Positions 50,653 through 59,606 are shown, counted from the stretch's first letter. The stretch is DNA of 64,000 nt from Acidimicrobiales bacterium (GCA_028285495.1 JANQPB010000042.1:1-64000), one strand, 5' to 3'. Numbers and translations are program-made. Notes: a model not told the origin generated them from the letters alone.

Positions 50653-51199
50653 ACTCGTCACCGGCGTCGTCGGTGAGGGTGACGTCGAAGGTCTCACCCT
50701 CCTCGAGCGGCTCCGGCAGTTCCAGCAGCATGACGTGCAGGCCGCCCGGCTCGAGCACCACCTGGCCGTCCGCCGGGATCGTGATGCCGCCCTCGACCTC
50801 CTGCATCATCATGGCCATGTCACCCATGTGCTCGTCGTCGCCCATGTCCTCGTCCATCGCCATGTCCTCGTCGTCGCCCATGGCGTCCTCGTCCATCGCC
50901 ATGTCCTCGTCGTCGCCGTGCTCGTGCTCGCCGTCCTCGTGCATCTCGTCCATGGCCACCGTCTCGTGCAGCTCGACCCGGCCGGCGACATCGCTCGACA
51001 CGGCGGCGGAGACGATCGTCGTCTCCTCGTCGGCGTCGAGCACCATGTAGACGGCGGCGGCATCGGTCATCATGGCGCTGGGCCGGGCCCAGGCGCCGGT
51101 CGCCTCGACGCCTCCGGCGTCGGATCCACAGGCGGCGCCGACCGCCGCCAGGGCGACCAGACCGGCGCCGAGGCGCGTGCGGGAAGACGAGTGGTTCAT
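50615..51199 (-). CDS. PCuAC-type periplasmic copper chaperone with Met/His/acidic insert
   Basis: A 194-residue lipoprotein (lipobox GAACG, Cys24). The PCuAC core is recognisable: ATGAWARPS, VELHETVAMDEM (His78 and following Met) and the later GGLHVMLLELPEPL with the HxM pair (His155, Met157). These ligands bind Cu(I) for delivery to cytochrome oxidase. Residues about 86-132 are a low-complexity insert of Met, His, Asp and Glu (MAMDED, GDDED) built from a 13-residue repeat, which should add copper or metal capacity. AGGAG precedes the ATG. It converges on the membrane-protein gene with a 38-nt overlap. Confidence 0.9.
   Translation of the reverse strand: MNHSSSRTRLGAGLVALAAVGAACGSDAGGVEATGAWARPSAMMTDAAAVYMVLDADEETTIVSAAVSSDVAGRVELHETVAMDEMHEDGEHEHGDDEDMAMDEDAMGDDEDMAMDEDMGDDEHMGDMAMMMQEVEGGITIPADGQVVLEPGGLHVMLLELPEPLEEGETFDVTLTDDAGDEFTVEVEVRSEAP
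50847..50924 (-). repeat. 39-nt tandem repeat encoding Met/Asp/Glu units
   Basis: Two near-identical 39-nt units, 50847-50885 and 50886-50924, share a 31-nt core (plus strand begins TCCTCGTCCATCGCC). They encode the 13-residue MAMDED...GDDED repeat of the PCuAC protein. A degenerate third copy lies towards 50820. Confidence 0.8.
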
Positions 51200-51419
51200 T
51201 GGACTCTCCTCGATGACGATGTTGGGGGTTCGGGGGGTCGTCGTCGGCCCGGTTCGGGGCCCACCTGTACGGAGGTCGCACGGGCTGCGGTGCCAGTTCC
51301 CGGACCATGGTCGGTCGGGACGGGGACCCGGTCGGGTCGGCGGGAGGCGACCGGTCCGGTCGGTTTCCCCGGCCACCATCGCTCGCCTTGGCACTCGCCG
51401 CACGGGTGCGGTCAGGGCG

Positions 51420-51953
51420 CTACGAGCCCGTGCCGGTCTCGTTCTCGGGGCGGGCGTCGAGCTCGGCCAGGAGCTGGCGACGGGCCCGGGACACCCTCGA
51501 TCGGACGGTGCCGATCGGGCAGCCGAGGATCTCCGCAGCGTCGTCGTAGGAACAACCGGCGAGCTGGGTCAACACGAACGCCTCTCGACGCTCGTCGTCA
51601 AGCACGGTCAGCAGCTCCTCGACCACGGTCAGATCGGGGTCGAGGTGGGCCTCGTCGTCGATCGGCTGGTCGGCCCGGTGGCGGCGGCGGACGATTCGCT
51701 TCCTGGTCGCGTCCGCACAGGTCCGTCTGGCGATCGTCAGCAGCCAGTTGCGGGCCGGACCCTCGCGCCGGTAGCTGTCGATCGATCGGATCGCCCTGGC
51801 GTAGGTGTCCTGCACCAGATCCTCGACCGTGTCGCGGTCGCCCAGATGGTGGCAGACCGCCCAGACGTCGTCCTGGGTCTGGCGGATGAACGATTCCAGG
51901 GCGGTCTGGTCGCCGGCCTTGGCCTGGTCGAGCAGGTCCGCGAGCAGATCCAC
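51420..51953 (-). CDS. ECF-family RNA polymerase sigma factor
   Basis: About 177 residues with sigma region 2 (DTVEDLVQDTYARAIRSIDSY, ARNWLLTIARRTCAD) and region 4 (YDDAAEILGCPIGTVRSRVS), and no region 3, the ECF plan. It is encoded divergently from a zinc-finger anti-sigma gene, starting about 60 nt apart. No clear ATG exists in frame: GTG 51953 is used here, and TTG 51983 is an alternative with a purine-rich GGGGTGG upstream. Neighbouring copper/oxidase genes suggest that copper or redox stress may be its signal; this is contextual inference. Confidence 0.88.
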   Translation of the reverse strand: MDLLADLLDQAKAGDQTALESFIRQTQDDVWAVCHHLGDRDTVEDLVQDTYARAIRSIDSYRREGPARNWLLTIARRTCADATRKRIVRRRHRADQPIDDEAHLDPDLTVVEELLTVLDDERREAFVLTQLAGCSYDDAAEILGCPIGTVRSRVSRARRQLLAELDARPENETGTGS

Positions 51954-51974
51954 CCACGAAGTGTGCCATGATCC

Positions 51975-52003
51975 GGGAACCAAACGGCGCACCACCCCGA
52001 CCA
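51975..52003 (+). promoter_or_regulatory. candidate ECF-type promoter between sigma and anti-sigma genes
   Basis: GGGAACC (51975-51981) matches the usual ECF -35 core (GGAAC). A loose -10-like CGACCA lies 16 nt further on, 7 nt before the ATG at 52011. It may be the autoregulated promoter of the anti-sigma gene. Weak on the -10 side. Confidence 0.35.
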
Positions 52004-52010
52004 CTGGGGT

Positions 52011-52664
52011 ATGGAGCGCAGCGACGAGGGCACGACCGATTGCAGTACGGCCCGATCGATGATCTCGGCCCGCGTCGACGGTGAGGCCGAGGTCGGCGAG
52101 ATCGCCGCCATCGAGGGCCACCTGGCCTCGTGCCCCGGGTGCCGGGCCTGGGAGGAGGCGGCCTACGGCCTTCGCCGCACGATGGTGCTGCGACGGTCGA
52201 CCGCCCCCGATCACCTGGCCGAGCGGGTGGTGGCCAATCTCGCCGTTCCCCACGCCGGGCCGGGCGAGTGGGTCCGCTACGCGCTCGGCGTCATCGCCGC
52301 ATCGCTGGTGGTGCTCAACCTGCCGCTCCTCGTCGGGCTGGCCGACGGCGGCCACCAGAGCCGCCACCTCGGTACCTTCGGGGTCGCACTCGGGATCGGT
52401 CTCCTGTGGGCGGCCAGGCAGCCGGAGCGGGCCGTCGGCCTGGTCCCGCTGGCCGGGGCGCTCGGGCTGGCGACCCTCGTCGCTGCGGTCGTCGACCTCG
52501 GTGCCGGCCGAGCGGCCGCCGTGACCGAGGCCAGCCACCTCCTCGAGCTCGTCGGCCTCGTGTTGCTCTGGGTCCTGTCCGGCGGCCCACAGCGGCTCCG
52601 CCACCACCGGCTGCGGCTGGCCGCCTCGCTCGGACTGTCCGGCCACCCCCGCGTCACCGGCTGA
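52011..52664 (+). CDS. zinc-binding anti-sigma factor, membrane-bound
   Basis: A 217-residue protein. The N-terminal anti-sigma domain has the ZAS signature with His37, Cys41 and Cys44 (EGHLASCPGCRAWEE) preceded by the ISARVDGEA helix. The rest contains about five hydrophobic segments (YALGVIAASLVVLNLPLL, GVALGIGLLWAA, GLATLVAAVVDLG, LLELVGLVLLWVL), so it is membrane-anchored rather than a soluble ZAS protein. It is expected to hold the divergent sigma factor until a redox or envelope signal releases it. The ATG is 7 nt after the candidate ECF promoter. Confidence 0.87.
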   Translation: MERSDEGTTDCSTARSMISARVDGEAEVGEIAAIEGHLASCPGCRAWEEAAYGLRRTMVLRRSTAPDHLAERVVANLAVPHAGPGEWVRYALGVIAASLVVLNLPLLVGLADGGHQSRHLGTFGVALGIGLLWAARQPERAVGLVPLAGALGLATLVAAVVDLGAGRAAAVTEASHLLELVGLVLLWVLSGGPQRLRHHRLRLAASLGLSGHPRVTG

Positions 52665-52757
52665 TCCCGCCGCCGTCTCGCACCGGCGCCGTCCGGCCGG
52701 TACGGTGCCTCGGGCGGCGCAGGGGTTGCGCCGATCGCCGACGATCGGAGGCCGGGC

Positions 52758-53510
52758 ATGAGTGAGGACGCGAGTCGGGAGCTGGCCGGGCGGGTGGCCC
52801 TCGTCACCGGCTCGTCGAGCGGGATCGGTGAGGAGATCGCCCGCCGGCTGTCGGCCGAGGGGGCATCGGTCGTGGTGAACTCGTCCAGCTCGGTCGAGGC
52901 CGGACGGGCCGTCGCCGACTCGCTGCCCGGCCCGTCGACCTACGTCCAGGCCGACATCGCCGACCAGGCGCAGGGCCGGGCGCTGCTCGACGCCACCGTC
53001 GAGGCCTTCGGCGGGCTCGACATCCTGATCAACAACGCCGGCTGGACCACCGTCGTGCCCCACGGCCAGCTCGACGGCCTGACCGACGAGATCTTCGACA
53101 AGACGTTCCAGGTCAACGTGTACGGCACCTGGTGGCTGACCAAGGCGGCCATCCCGCTGCTGCGGCAGTCGGACGACGCCTGCGTTGTCACCGTGACGTC
53201 GATCGCCGGGGTCCGGCCGGTCGGCTCGTCGATCGCCTACTCGATGAGCAAGGCGGCGCTGAACCAGATGACGACGCTGCTGGCCAAGTCGTACGGTCCG
53301 ATCCGGTTCAACGCCCTGGCCCCCGGTCTGGTCGAGACGCCGTGGACCGAGACCTGGGACGCCCAGCACGCACAGGTGGCCAAGATCGCCCCGTTGGGCC
53401 GGTCGGCCACCCCGGCCGACTGCGCCGAGGCCACGCTCGGCCTCATCCGGGCCCGCTACGCCACCGGTCAGGTGCTCGTTGTCGACGGCGGGGTCACGAT
53501 CGTCAGCTGA
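52758..53510 (+). CDS. short-chain dehydrogenase/reductase (SDR)
   Basis: A 250-residue classical SDR: cofactor motif TGSSSGIGEE, NNAG (ILINNAGW), catalytic Ser (TSIAGV) and YxxxK (YSMSK). After the dinucleotide motif the sequence reads VVVNSSSS, lacking the acidic residue of NAD enzymes, which favours NADP. The substrate is unknown; similar proteins act as 3-oxoacyl-ACP reductases or sugar dehydrogenases. TACGGT about 50 nt upstream and GGAGG before the ATG indicate a leadered transcript. It converges with the fumarase gene, with 58 nt of G+C-rich sequence between. Confidence 0.92.
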   Translation: MSEDASRELAGRVALVTGSSSGIGEEIARRLSAEGASVVVNSSSSVEAGRAVADSLPGPSTYVQADIADQAQGRALLDATVEAFGGLDILINNAGWTTVVPHGQLDGLTDEIFDKTFQVNVYGTWWLTKAAIPLLRQSDDACVVTVTSIAGVRPVGSSIAYSMSKAALNQMTTLLAKSYGPIRFNALAPGLVETPWTETWDAQHAQVAKIAPLGRSATPADCAEATLGLIRARYATGQVLVVDGGVTIVS

Positions 53511-53568
53511 CCGCCGCCGGGGTCCGCTCGGCCCCGGGCGAGGGCCGGCCGGACGGCCGGGTCGACCG

Positions 53569-55212
53569 CTACAGCTTGAGGTCGATCGGTCGTGACGTCT
53601 CGGCGTAGAAGTCGTTGCCCTTGTCGTCGATGACGACGAAGGCGGGGAAGTCCTCGACCTCGATCCGCCAGACCGCCTCCATCCCGAGCTCGGGGTACTC
53701 GAGCACCTCGACCGAGCGGATCGAGTCCTTGGCCAGCCGGGCCGCCGGCCCGCCGATCGAGCCGAGGTAGAACCCGCCGTGGCGCCGGCAGGCGTCGGTG
53801 ACCTGCTGGCCCCGGTTCCCCTTGGCCAACATGACCATCGACCCCCCGGCGGCCTGGAACTGCTCGACGTAGGAGTCCATGCGGCCGGCGGTGGTCGGAC
53901 CGAACGAGCCCGAGGCGTAGCCATCCGGGGTCTTGGCCGGGCCGGCGTAGTAGATCGGGTTCTCCCGCAGGTACTCGGGCATCTCCTCGCCGGCGTCGAG
54001 GCGCTCCTTGATCTTGGCGTGGGCGATGTCACGGCCGACGACCAGCGTGCCGTTCAGCGACAGGCGGGTCTTCACCGGGTAGCGGCTCAGCTCGGCCAGG
54101 ATCTCGGCCATCGGCCGGTCGAGGTCGATCCGGACCACCTCGGTCGACAGGTCGTCCTCGGTGACCTCGGGCAGGAAGCGGGCCGGGTCCCGCTCCAGCT
54201 CCTCGAGGAACACGCCCTCCGCGGTGATCTTGGCCAGGGCCTGGCGGTCGGCCGAGCAGCTGACGGCCACCCCGACCGGCAGCGAGGCCCCGTGGCGCGG
54301 CAGGCGGATGACCCGGACGTCGTGGCAGAAGTACTTGCCGCCGAACTGGGCCCCGATCCCGAACCGCCGGGTCAGCTCCAGGACCTCCTGCTCCAGCTCG
54401 ACGTCGCGGTAGCCGTGGCCGGCCGGTGAGCCCTCGGTCGGCAGGCGGTCGAGGTAGCGGGTCGAGGCCAGCTTCGCCGTCTCGACCGCGAGCTCGGCCG
54501 ACGTGCCGCCGATGACCAGGCCGAGGTGGTAGGGCGGGCAGGCCGACGTGCCGAGCAGCCGAAGCTTCTCGTCGAGGAACGCCATCAGGCTCGCAGGATT
54601 GAGCAGGGCCTTGGTCTCCTGGAACAGGAAGCTCTTGTTGGCCGAGCCGCCACCCTTGGTCATGAACATGAAGGTGTAGGCCGACCCCTGGGTGGCCTCC
54701 AGCTTGATCTCGGCCGGGAGGTTCGTGCCGGTGTTGCGCTCGTCCCACATCGACAGCGGGGCCATCTGGGAGAACCGAAGGTTGGAGTCCTGGTAGGTGT
54801 CGTAGGCGCCTCGGGCCAGCGGGACCTTGTCGTTGCCGTCGGTCAGGACGTGCTGGCCCTTCTTGCCCTTGATGATGACGGTGCCGGTGTCCTGGCAGCC
54901 GGGGAGCACGAAGCCGGCGGCGATCGAGGCGTTCTTGAGCAGCTCGGTGGCAACGAACCGGTCGTTGGCCGACGCCTCGGGGTCGTCGAGGATGTCGGCC
55001 AGCTGCTGCAGGTGCCCGGGGCGGAGCAGGTGGGAGATGTCGCGGATGGCCTCGGCCGACAGGAGCCGCATCGCCTCGTCGTCGACGTGGAGGAAGGTGC
55101 GGTCGCCGAGCTCGACCTCGTCGACGCCGTCGGTGGTCAGCAGCCGGTACGGGGTGGTGTCCTCGCCCAGGGGCAGCAGGTCGGTGAAGGAGAAGTCGGG
55201 AGCCTGGGCCAT
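53569..55212 (-). CDS. fumA: class I fumarate hydratase (iron-sulfur)
   Basis: A 547-residue oxygen-sensitive [4Fe-4S] fumarase converting fumarate to malate. The N-terminal alpha domain holds GCQDTGTVIIKGKKG with the first cluster Cys, and the following SACPPYHLGLVIGG and GKYFCHDVRVIRLPRHG carry the other two candidate ligands. The C-terminal beta domain shows ETSRP near the end and AHAKIKERLDAGE, YYAGPAKTP and SFGPTTAGRMDSYV. The ATG at 55212 is supported by TACCGT 6 nt upstream; a long upstream extension is spurious. It lies downstream of the helicase gene on the same strand. Confidence 0.95.
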   Translation of the reverse strand: MAQAPDFSFTDLLPLGEDTTPYRLLTTDGVDEVELGDRTFLHVDDEAMRLLSAEAIRDISHLLRPGHLQQLADILDDPEASANDRFVATELLKNASIAAGFVLPGCQDTGTVIIKGKKGQHVLTDGNDKVPLARGAYDTYQDSNLRFSQMAPLSMWDERNTGTNLPAEIKLEATQGSAYTFMFMTKGGGSANKSFLFQETKALLNPASLMAFLDEKLRLLGTSACPPYHLGLVIGGTSAELAVETAKLASTRYLDRLPTEGSPAGHGYRDVELEQEVLELTRRFGIGAQFGGKYFCHDVRVIRLPRHGASLPVGVAVSCSADRQALAKITAEGVFLEELERDPARFLPEVTEDDLSTEVVRIDLDRPMAEILAELSRYPVKTRLSLNGTLVVGRDIAHAKIKERLDAGEEMPEYLRENPIYYAGPAKTPDGYASGSFGPTTAGRMDSYVEQFQAAGGSMVMLAKGNRGQQVTDACRRHGGFYLGSIGGPAARLAKDSIRSVEVLEYPELGMEAVWRIEVEDFPAFVVIDDKGNDFYAETSRPIDLKL

Positions 55213-55218
55213 ACGGCA

Positions 55219-55224
55219 ACGGTA
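55219..55224 (-). promoter_or_regulatory. candidate -10 element (TACCGT), leaderless
   Basis: Minus-strand TACCGT ends 6 nt before the fumarase ATG at 55212, with no Shine-Dalgarno. Confidence 0.5.
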
Positions 55225-55339
55225 GCGGGGCCGTCGGGGGTCCGGGGGAGTGGAGCGGCGCGCCACCCTCGGCGATCGGCGGTCGTGGCAACCGGATGAC
55301 CCCGTCGCCGACACGGGATCTCCCGCCGTCGAATCGGGC

Positions 55340-58300
55340 TCAGTCGTCGAGCGAGGCGACGAGGCCGAGCACGTCGGCGCCGTAGCGCTCGAGCTTCGCC
55401 GGCCCGATCCCGCTGATGGCGCCGAGGTCGCCGAGCGAGGTCGGTTCGACCCGGGCGATGGCATCGAGCGTCTTGTTGTCGAAGACCACGTAGGCCGGTA
55501 CGCCGTCCGCCCTCGACCGCTCGCGCCGCCACGACGCCAGCACCTCGCGAAGTGCCGCCTCCCGTGGCGTGCCCGGCTCGGCCCGCTCGGCCGGTCCGCT
55601 CCGGCCGCTCGTTCCCTTGCCGTTCGTCGCTCCGGCGGCCCTGGCCCCGGCGGACACGACGGGCTCGCTCGGCCAGGGCTCGTCGGCCGGCCGGAGCCGG
55701 GCCAGCTCGTCGACGAACGGCGACGGCGGACCGGAGGGGGCGACGGCAACCGACCGGCGGCCCCGGGTGACGGCAACGTGGAAGATGCGCCGCTCCTCCT
55801 CGGTGTCGGTGGCCAGCTGGTGGGGGTGCAGGTCACCCCGGACGTCGTGCACGACGACGTGGGGCCACTCGAGGCCCTTGGTGGTGTGGATGGTGGCCAG
55901 CGTCACCGCCGCCCGGGGCTCGTTTGGGTCGTAGGCGGGGATGGCGGCCAGATGCGACCGCAGCCACGAGTCGAACGTGGCCGCCTCGCGGTGCAGGCCG
56001 GCGACGGCTCTGACCGCGGCGAGCTCGTCGCCGTGGGCCGCTCGCCTGGCGCTCCGCTGGGAGGTGTCGAGCTGCGAGGCCGCGCCGAGGAGGCCGATCT
56101 CGTCGTACACGGTGGTGAGCAGTTCCTCGGTGGTGGCCCCGTCGGCGGCGGCGTCGCGGAGCCTGGCGATGTCGTCGGCGAAGGCGGCGACGGTCTCGGC
56201 CTCCCGCTCCGTGTTGAGCCGGCCGGCCAGGGCGGCCAGGTCGGACAGCGAGCGCTGCTCGCAGGCCCAGTCGGCGACCCGGGGGTGCAGCGACCGGGGT
56301 GGCCGGCGCAGGGCGAGGCGGATGTCGTCCGGACCGAAGCCCTTGGCCGGGCCGGTGGCCAGGCGGAGCCAGGCCAGGGCGGCGCCGACGCCGGAGCGGT
56401 CGAGGATCTCCGGTCCGAGGCCCCAGGGCCGGACGACGGGGATGCCGGTCTCGGCCAGGTGCACGGCGGCCGGCAGCAGCGAGGCATTGACCCGGGCCAG
56501 GACGGCGATGTCGGTCGGCTCGGCCCCGCGGCCGAGCAGCCGGCCGACGTGGTCGACGAGGCCCTGCTGCGGGTCGCCCCGCAGGATCACCAGCCCGTCC
56601 GGCTCGGCCCCGGGGCCGGCATCGATCGTCTTGGTCACCCGGCGCCGGTTGTGGCTGAGCAGGTTGACGGCGGCGCCGACGACATCCTGCGGACAGCGGT
56701 AGTTGACCGTGAGGTGGTGGTCGGCGGCGCCGGGGAAGAACCGCTCGAACTCGATCAACCAGTCGGGGGAGGCGCCGGCGTAACCGTAGATCGTCTGGTC
56801 GTCGTCACCGACGGCGAAGACCTCGCCGGCCGGGCCGACCAGGACCCGCAGCAGGAGCAGGTGGGCCGGGGTGAGGTCCTGGAACTCGTCGACCAGGAGG
56901 ACCGGGGCGATCGAGCGGGCGGTCCGCCTGGCCGCCGGGTCGGTCAGCAACCGATCGATGGCCCGGAGGATCTGCTCGTCGAAGTCGAGGGCGTTGCGGC
57001 GGGCCAGCTCGCTCCGGTACTGCTCGAGGACCGCGGGGAAGTCGGCGACGTCGCCACCGTAGCTCCGCTCGATCTCGTCCGGGTCCCGCAGCCCGAGCCG
57101 GCAGGCCGAGAGGGCGTCGATCCACGGCTCGAGCGGGTCGGTCAGCCGCCTCCGCCGGCGCCCCGGGAGGATGCGGTCGAGCAGGCGCCTGGCCTCGGGC
57201 TCGTCGATCGTGGCCAGCCGGCCGTCCGGCTCGCCGCCGGCCCGGAACGGGCCCGAGCCGGTGGCCAGGGCGAGCGCCAGGCTGTTGAGGGTTCGGATGT
57301 CGAGCGCGGCGACGTCGGTCAGCCGCTCCCGCATCTCGTCCTTGGCCCGCCGGTTGAACGCCACCATGCACACCGAGCGGGCGGCGATGCCGCAGTCGGC
57401 GACCAGATGGCGGCTGCGCTCGGTCAGGACCCTGGTCTTGCCCGACCCGGCCGGGGCGAGGATGCGGGCCGCCCCGGTTCGGTGGGCGACGGCGGCCAGC
57501 TGGTCCGGGGCCAGGTCGGCCGTCGGCGCCGCCCTGGTCAGGAGGGGGCGGAGCGATCCGCCGATCAGATGGACCCGGGGGATGAGCGAGCCGACCGTCG
57601 CCGGCAGGTCGAGGTCGAGCGGCCCGCCGTCGACGAGGTGCTCGCGGCCGTCGGTCAGGGTGACGTCGGCCGCCGGCCGATCGGGCGTCGCCGCGGCGTC
57701 CGGGCCGGCGATCGCCGCTCCGGCGGCCAGGGCGAGCTGCAGCGGCTCGAAGGCCGGCTGCGAGCCTCGGGCGTCGACCGCGTTGGCGGTGACGGCGAAG
57801 CGGAGCCGCTCGCCTGCGAGCTCGTGGCCGGGGCCGAGGCGGTGGAACGGCTCGTCGGTGGTCGGCTCGGGGTCGGGGAGGGGCCCGGACCAGCGGATCA
57901 CGAGGCGCTCGCGTCGCCGCCACGCGTGGTGGAGGCGCTCGACCACGGCCTGGTCGGCCTCGGCGTCGGCGGTCACCTCCTCGGCCTCGGCCCAGGCCGC
58001 CGGGACGCCGTCGCCAGGGCCGACGAGCAGGCTGCGGCCGAGCACGTCCGGCCCGGCCAGGCGCTCCGGCGGCAGACCGCCGGGCAGCGGCGGCAGCGTC
58101 GCCGAGCTCCGCCCCGCCGACGGAGCCGTCGACGGAGCGGTCGACGAGGCCGGCCCGCGGTCGGGGTGCGGGCTGGACCGGCGCTCGCCGACGGCCGCAG
58201 ACCGGTCGGACCGTCCGGTGGCCCGGCCGCTTGGCTCGGTTGGCGTCGACCGCTCGCCACCGGCCGATTGGCCGGACGGCGCCGGCTCGGCGGTCGGTGG

Positions 58301-58402
58301 CACACCGGCCGGTGTGTCGACCGGGTTGGCGGTGGCGCAGGCCCTGACCTCGGCCACCGAGCCGTGGGTCGCTCCGCAGTGGCCACAGCTGATCACGGGC
58401 AT
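55340..58402 (-). CDS. UvrD/Rep-type superfamily I helicase with HRDC domain and long N-terminal extension
   Basis: A 1020-residue DNA helicase. Walker A is LAPAGSGKTRVL (Lys322), Walker B LLVDEFQDLTPA, with DDDQTIYGYAGA, NYRCPQDVV, the TIHTTKGLEW motif and HVAVTRGRRSV. A C-terminal HRDC domain (about 940-1018) reads DNKTLDAIARVEPTSLGDL and GIGPAKLERYG, as in actinobacterial UvrD2. The first 300 residues are unusual: a zinc-finger-like CGHCGATHGSVAEVRAC at the start, a Pro/Ser/Thr-rich linker, and a globular stretch before motif I. It probably unwinds 3'-tailed duplexes in repair or recombination. Confidence 0.92.
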   Translation of the reverse strand: MPVISCGHCGATHGSVAEVRACATANPVDTPAGVPPTAEPAPSGQSAGGERSTPTEPSGRATGRSDRSAAVGERRSSPHPDRGPASSTAPSTAPSAGRSSATLPPLPGGLPPERLAGPDVLGRSLLVGPGDGVPAAWAEAEEVTADAEADQAVVERLHHAWRRRERLVIRWSGPLPDPEPTTDEPFHRLGPGHELAGERLRFAVTANAVDARGSQPAFEPLQLALAAGAAIAGPDAAATPDRPAADVTLTDGREHLVDGGPLDLDLPATVGSLIPRVHLIGGSLRPLLTRAAPTADLAPDQLAAVAHRTGAARILAPAGSGKTRVLTERSRHLVADCGIAARSVCMVAFNRRAKDEMRERLTDVAALDIRTLNSLALALATGSGPFRAGGEPDGRLATIDEPEARRLLDRILPGRRRRRLTDPLEPWIDALSACRLGLRDPDEIERSYGGDVADFPAVLEQYRSELARRNALDFDEQILRAIDRLLTDPAARRTARSIAPVLLVDEFQDLTPAHLLLLRVLVGPAGEVFAVGDDDQTIYGYAGASPDWLIEFERFFPGAADHHLTVNYRCPQDVVGAAVNLLSHNRRRVTKTIDAGPGAEPDGLVILRGDPQQGLVDHVGRLLGRGAEPTDIAVLARVNASLLPAAVHLAETGIPVVRPWGLGPEILDRSGVGAALAWLRLATGPAKGFGPDDIRLALRRPPRSLHPRVADWACEQRSLSDLAALAGRLNTEREAETVAAFADDIARLRDAAADGATTEELLTTVYDEIGLLGAASQLDTSQRSARRAAHGDELAAVRAVAGLHREAATFDSWLRSHLAAIPAYDPNEPRAAVTLATIHTTKGLEWPHVVVHDVRGDLHPHQLATDTEEERRIFHVAVTRGRRSVAVAPSGPPSPFVDELARLRPADEPWPSEPVVSAGARAAGATNGKGTSGRSGPAERAEPGTPREAALREVLASWRRERSRADGVPAYVVFDNKTLDAIARVEPTSLGDLGAISGIGPAKLERYGADVLGLVASLDD

Positions 58403-58448
58403 GCGGTCACCGCCACGGTGGTTGGACCGGGGCCACCGGCTCGTCGGC

Positions 58449-59522
58449 TCAAGCGATCCGGGCCTCGTAGTAGAGGTTGGCCGCGTCCTCGAACTCGTGG
58501 CGGGTGAACGAGGCGAATCCGGCAGCGGTCACGAGCTCCTCCATCCGCTCAGGGTAGAGACCGAGGGTCCCCAATCCCATGCCCCCCGGCTCGGAGCAGG
58601 CCGACTGCAGGCACGACGTGACCGAGAAGCCGTAGAACATGGCCAGGAGCGGGTTGCGGCGGTCGCGTTCGAAGTCGCCCGTGCTGCGGATGTCCTTGAT
58701 CAGGACCGTCCCGTCGTCGGCCAGCGCCGACCGGATGGCCGCCAGCGCCTGATCCGGCCGGGGCATGTCGTGCAGGCAGTCGAAGCAGAGCACGAGGTCG
58801 GCCGCGGTGCCGGCGGGGAGCTCGACCGCCGTTGCGTCGACGAACGTGGCGTTGTCGAGCCCGGCCGCAGCCGCCCGCTCCCTCGCCATGTCGATGGCGA
58901 TCGACGAGGGGTCGTAGCCGATGCAGCGGGAGTTCGGGAACGCCTGGGCGATCGTGGTCGCGGTCACGCCGCCGCCGCAGCCGATGTCGACGACGGTGGC
59001 CCCGGCCTCGAGCTTGGCCACCACCCCGTCGAGCGCGGGCAGGATCACCGACGTCAGGGCCAGGCGTGACCAGGGGCCGGTCATCCTGGCCAGGCCGGCC
59101 GCGGCCGCCGGTCCCTGCTGCTCGTAGGTGATCCCTCGACCGGTCCGGAACGACTCGACCAGGGCGTCGATGGCCTCGGGGCTGGTCCCGCCCCGGAACG
59201 CTCCGAGGGAGAAGCTGAGCGAGCCCTCCTCGTCGGCCAGGACGGCGGCCTGCACCTCGGTCAGCTCGAAGCGGCCGTCGTCGTGGCGCTCGAGCAGTCG
59301 GGCCGCGGCCTGGCCGAGCAACCACTCGCGCACGAAGCGCTCGTCGAGGCCGGCCCGATCGGCCACCTCGTGCGAGGTGAGCGGACCGGCACCGTGCAGG
59401 GCGCGGTACAGGCCGAGCCGATCTCCGAGATGGATCAGCAGCGAGACCTGCTCGCCCATCTTGTAGGTCCAGACCGTGAACGAGAACTGCTTCAGGGCAT
59501 CGGGGTCGGGTGCGCTCGGCAT
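58449..59522 (-). CDS. SAM-dependent methyltransferase with N-terminal winged helix
   Basis: A 357-residue class I methyltransferase of the O-methyltransferase/tylF-like plan. Residues 1-130 look like a dimerisation/winged-helix region (KMGEQVSLLIHLGDRLGLY, TSHEVADRAGLDERFVREWL). The catalytic domain starts with VVDIGCGGGVTATTIA, CIGYDPSSIAID and LCFDCLHDMPRP. The acceptor is unknown; similar two-domain enzymes methylate small molecules or polyketides. TAGCGT lies 6 nt before the ATG. The upstream 420 nt are unusually structured and A+T-richer than the surroundings. Confidence 0.9.
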   Translation of the reverse strand: MPSAPDPDALKQFSFTVWTYKMGEQVSLLIHLGDRLGLYRALHGAGPLTSHEVADRAGLDERFVREWLLGQAAARLLERHDDGRFELTEVQAAVLADEEGSLSFSLGAFRGGTSPEAIDALVESFRTGRGITYEQQGPAAAAGLARMTGPWSRLALTSVILPALDGVVAKLEAGATVVDIGCGGGVTATTIAQAFPNSRCIGYDPSSIAIDMARERAAAAGLDNATFVDATAVELPAGTAADLVLCFDCLHDMPRPDQALAAIRSALADDGTVLIKDIRSTGDFERDRRNPLLAMFYGFSVTSCLQSACSEPGGMGLGTLGLYPERMEELVTAAGFASFTRHEFEDAANLYYEARIA

Positions 59523-59528
59523 GCCCGG

Positions 59529-59534
59529 ACGCTA
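59529..59534 (-). promoter_or_regulatory. candidate -10 element (TAGCGT), leaderless
   Basis: Minus-strand TAGCGT ends 6 nt before the methyltransferase ATG at 59522. Confidence 0.5.
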
Positions 59535-59606
59535 GTTGTCCCCCCTGGCCCCCGCACGCCGACGCTCAGCCGACGCCACTGGCGTGTGGCGGTCGAGGAT
59601 GAGAGA

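Noticed and set aside
55250..58507. Plus-strand frame of over 1000 codons opposite the helicase
   Set aside because: Antisense shadow of a gene with all helicase motifs on the minus strand.
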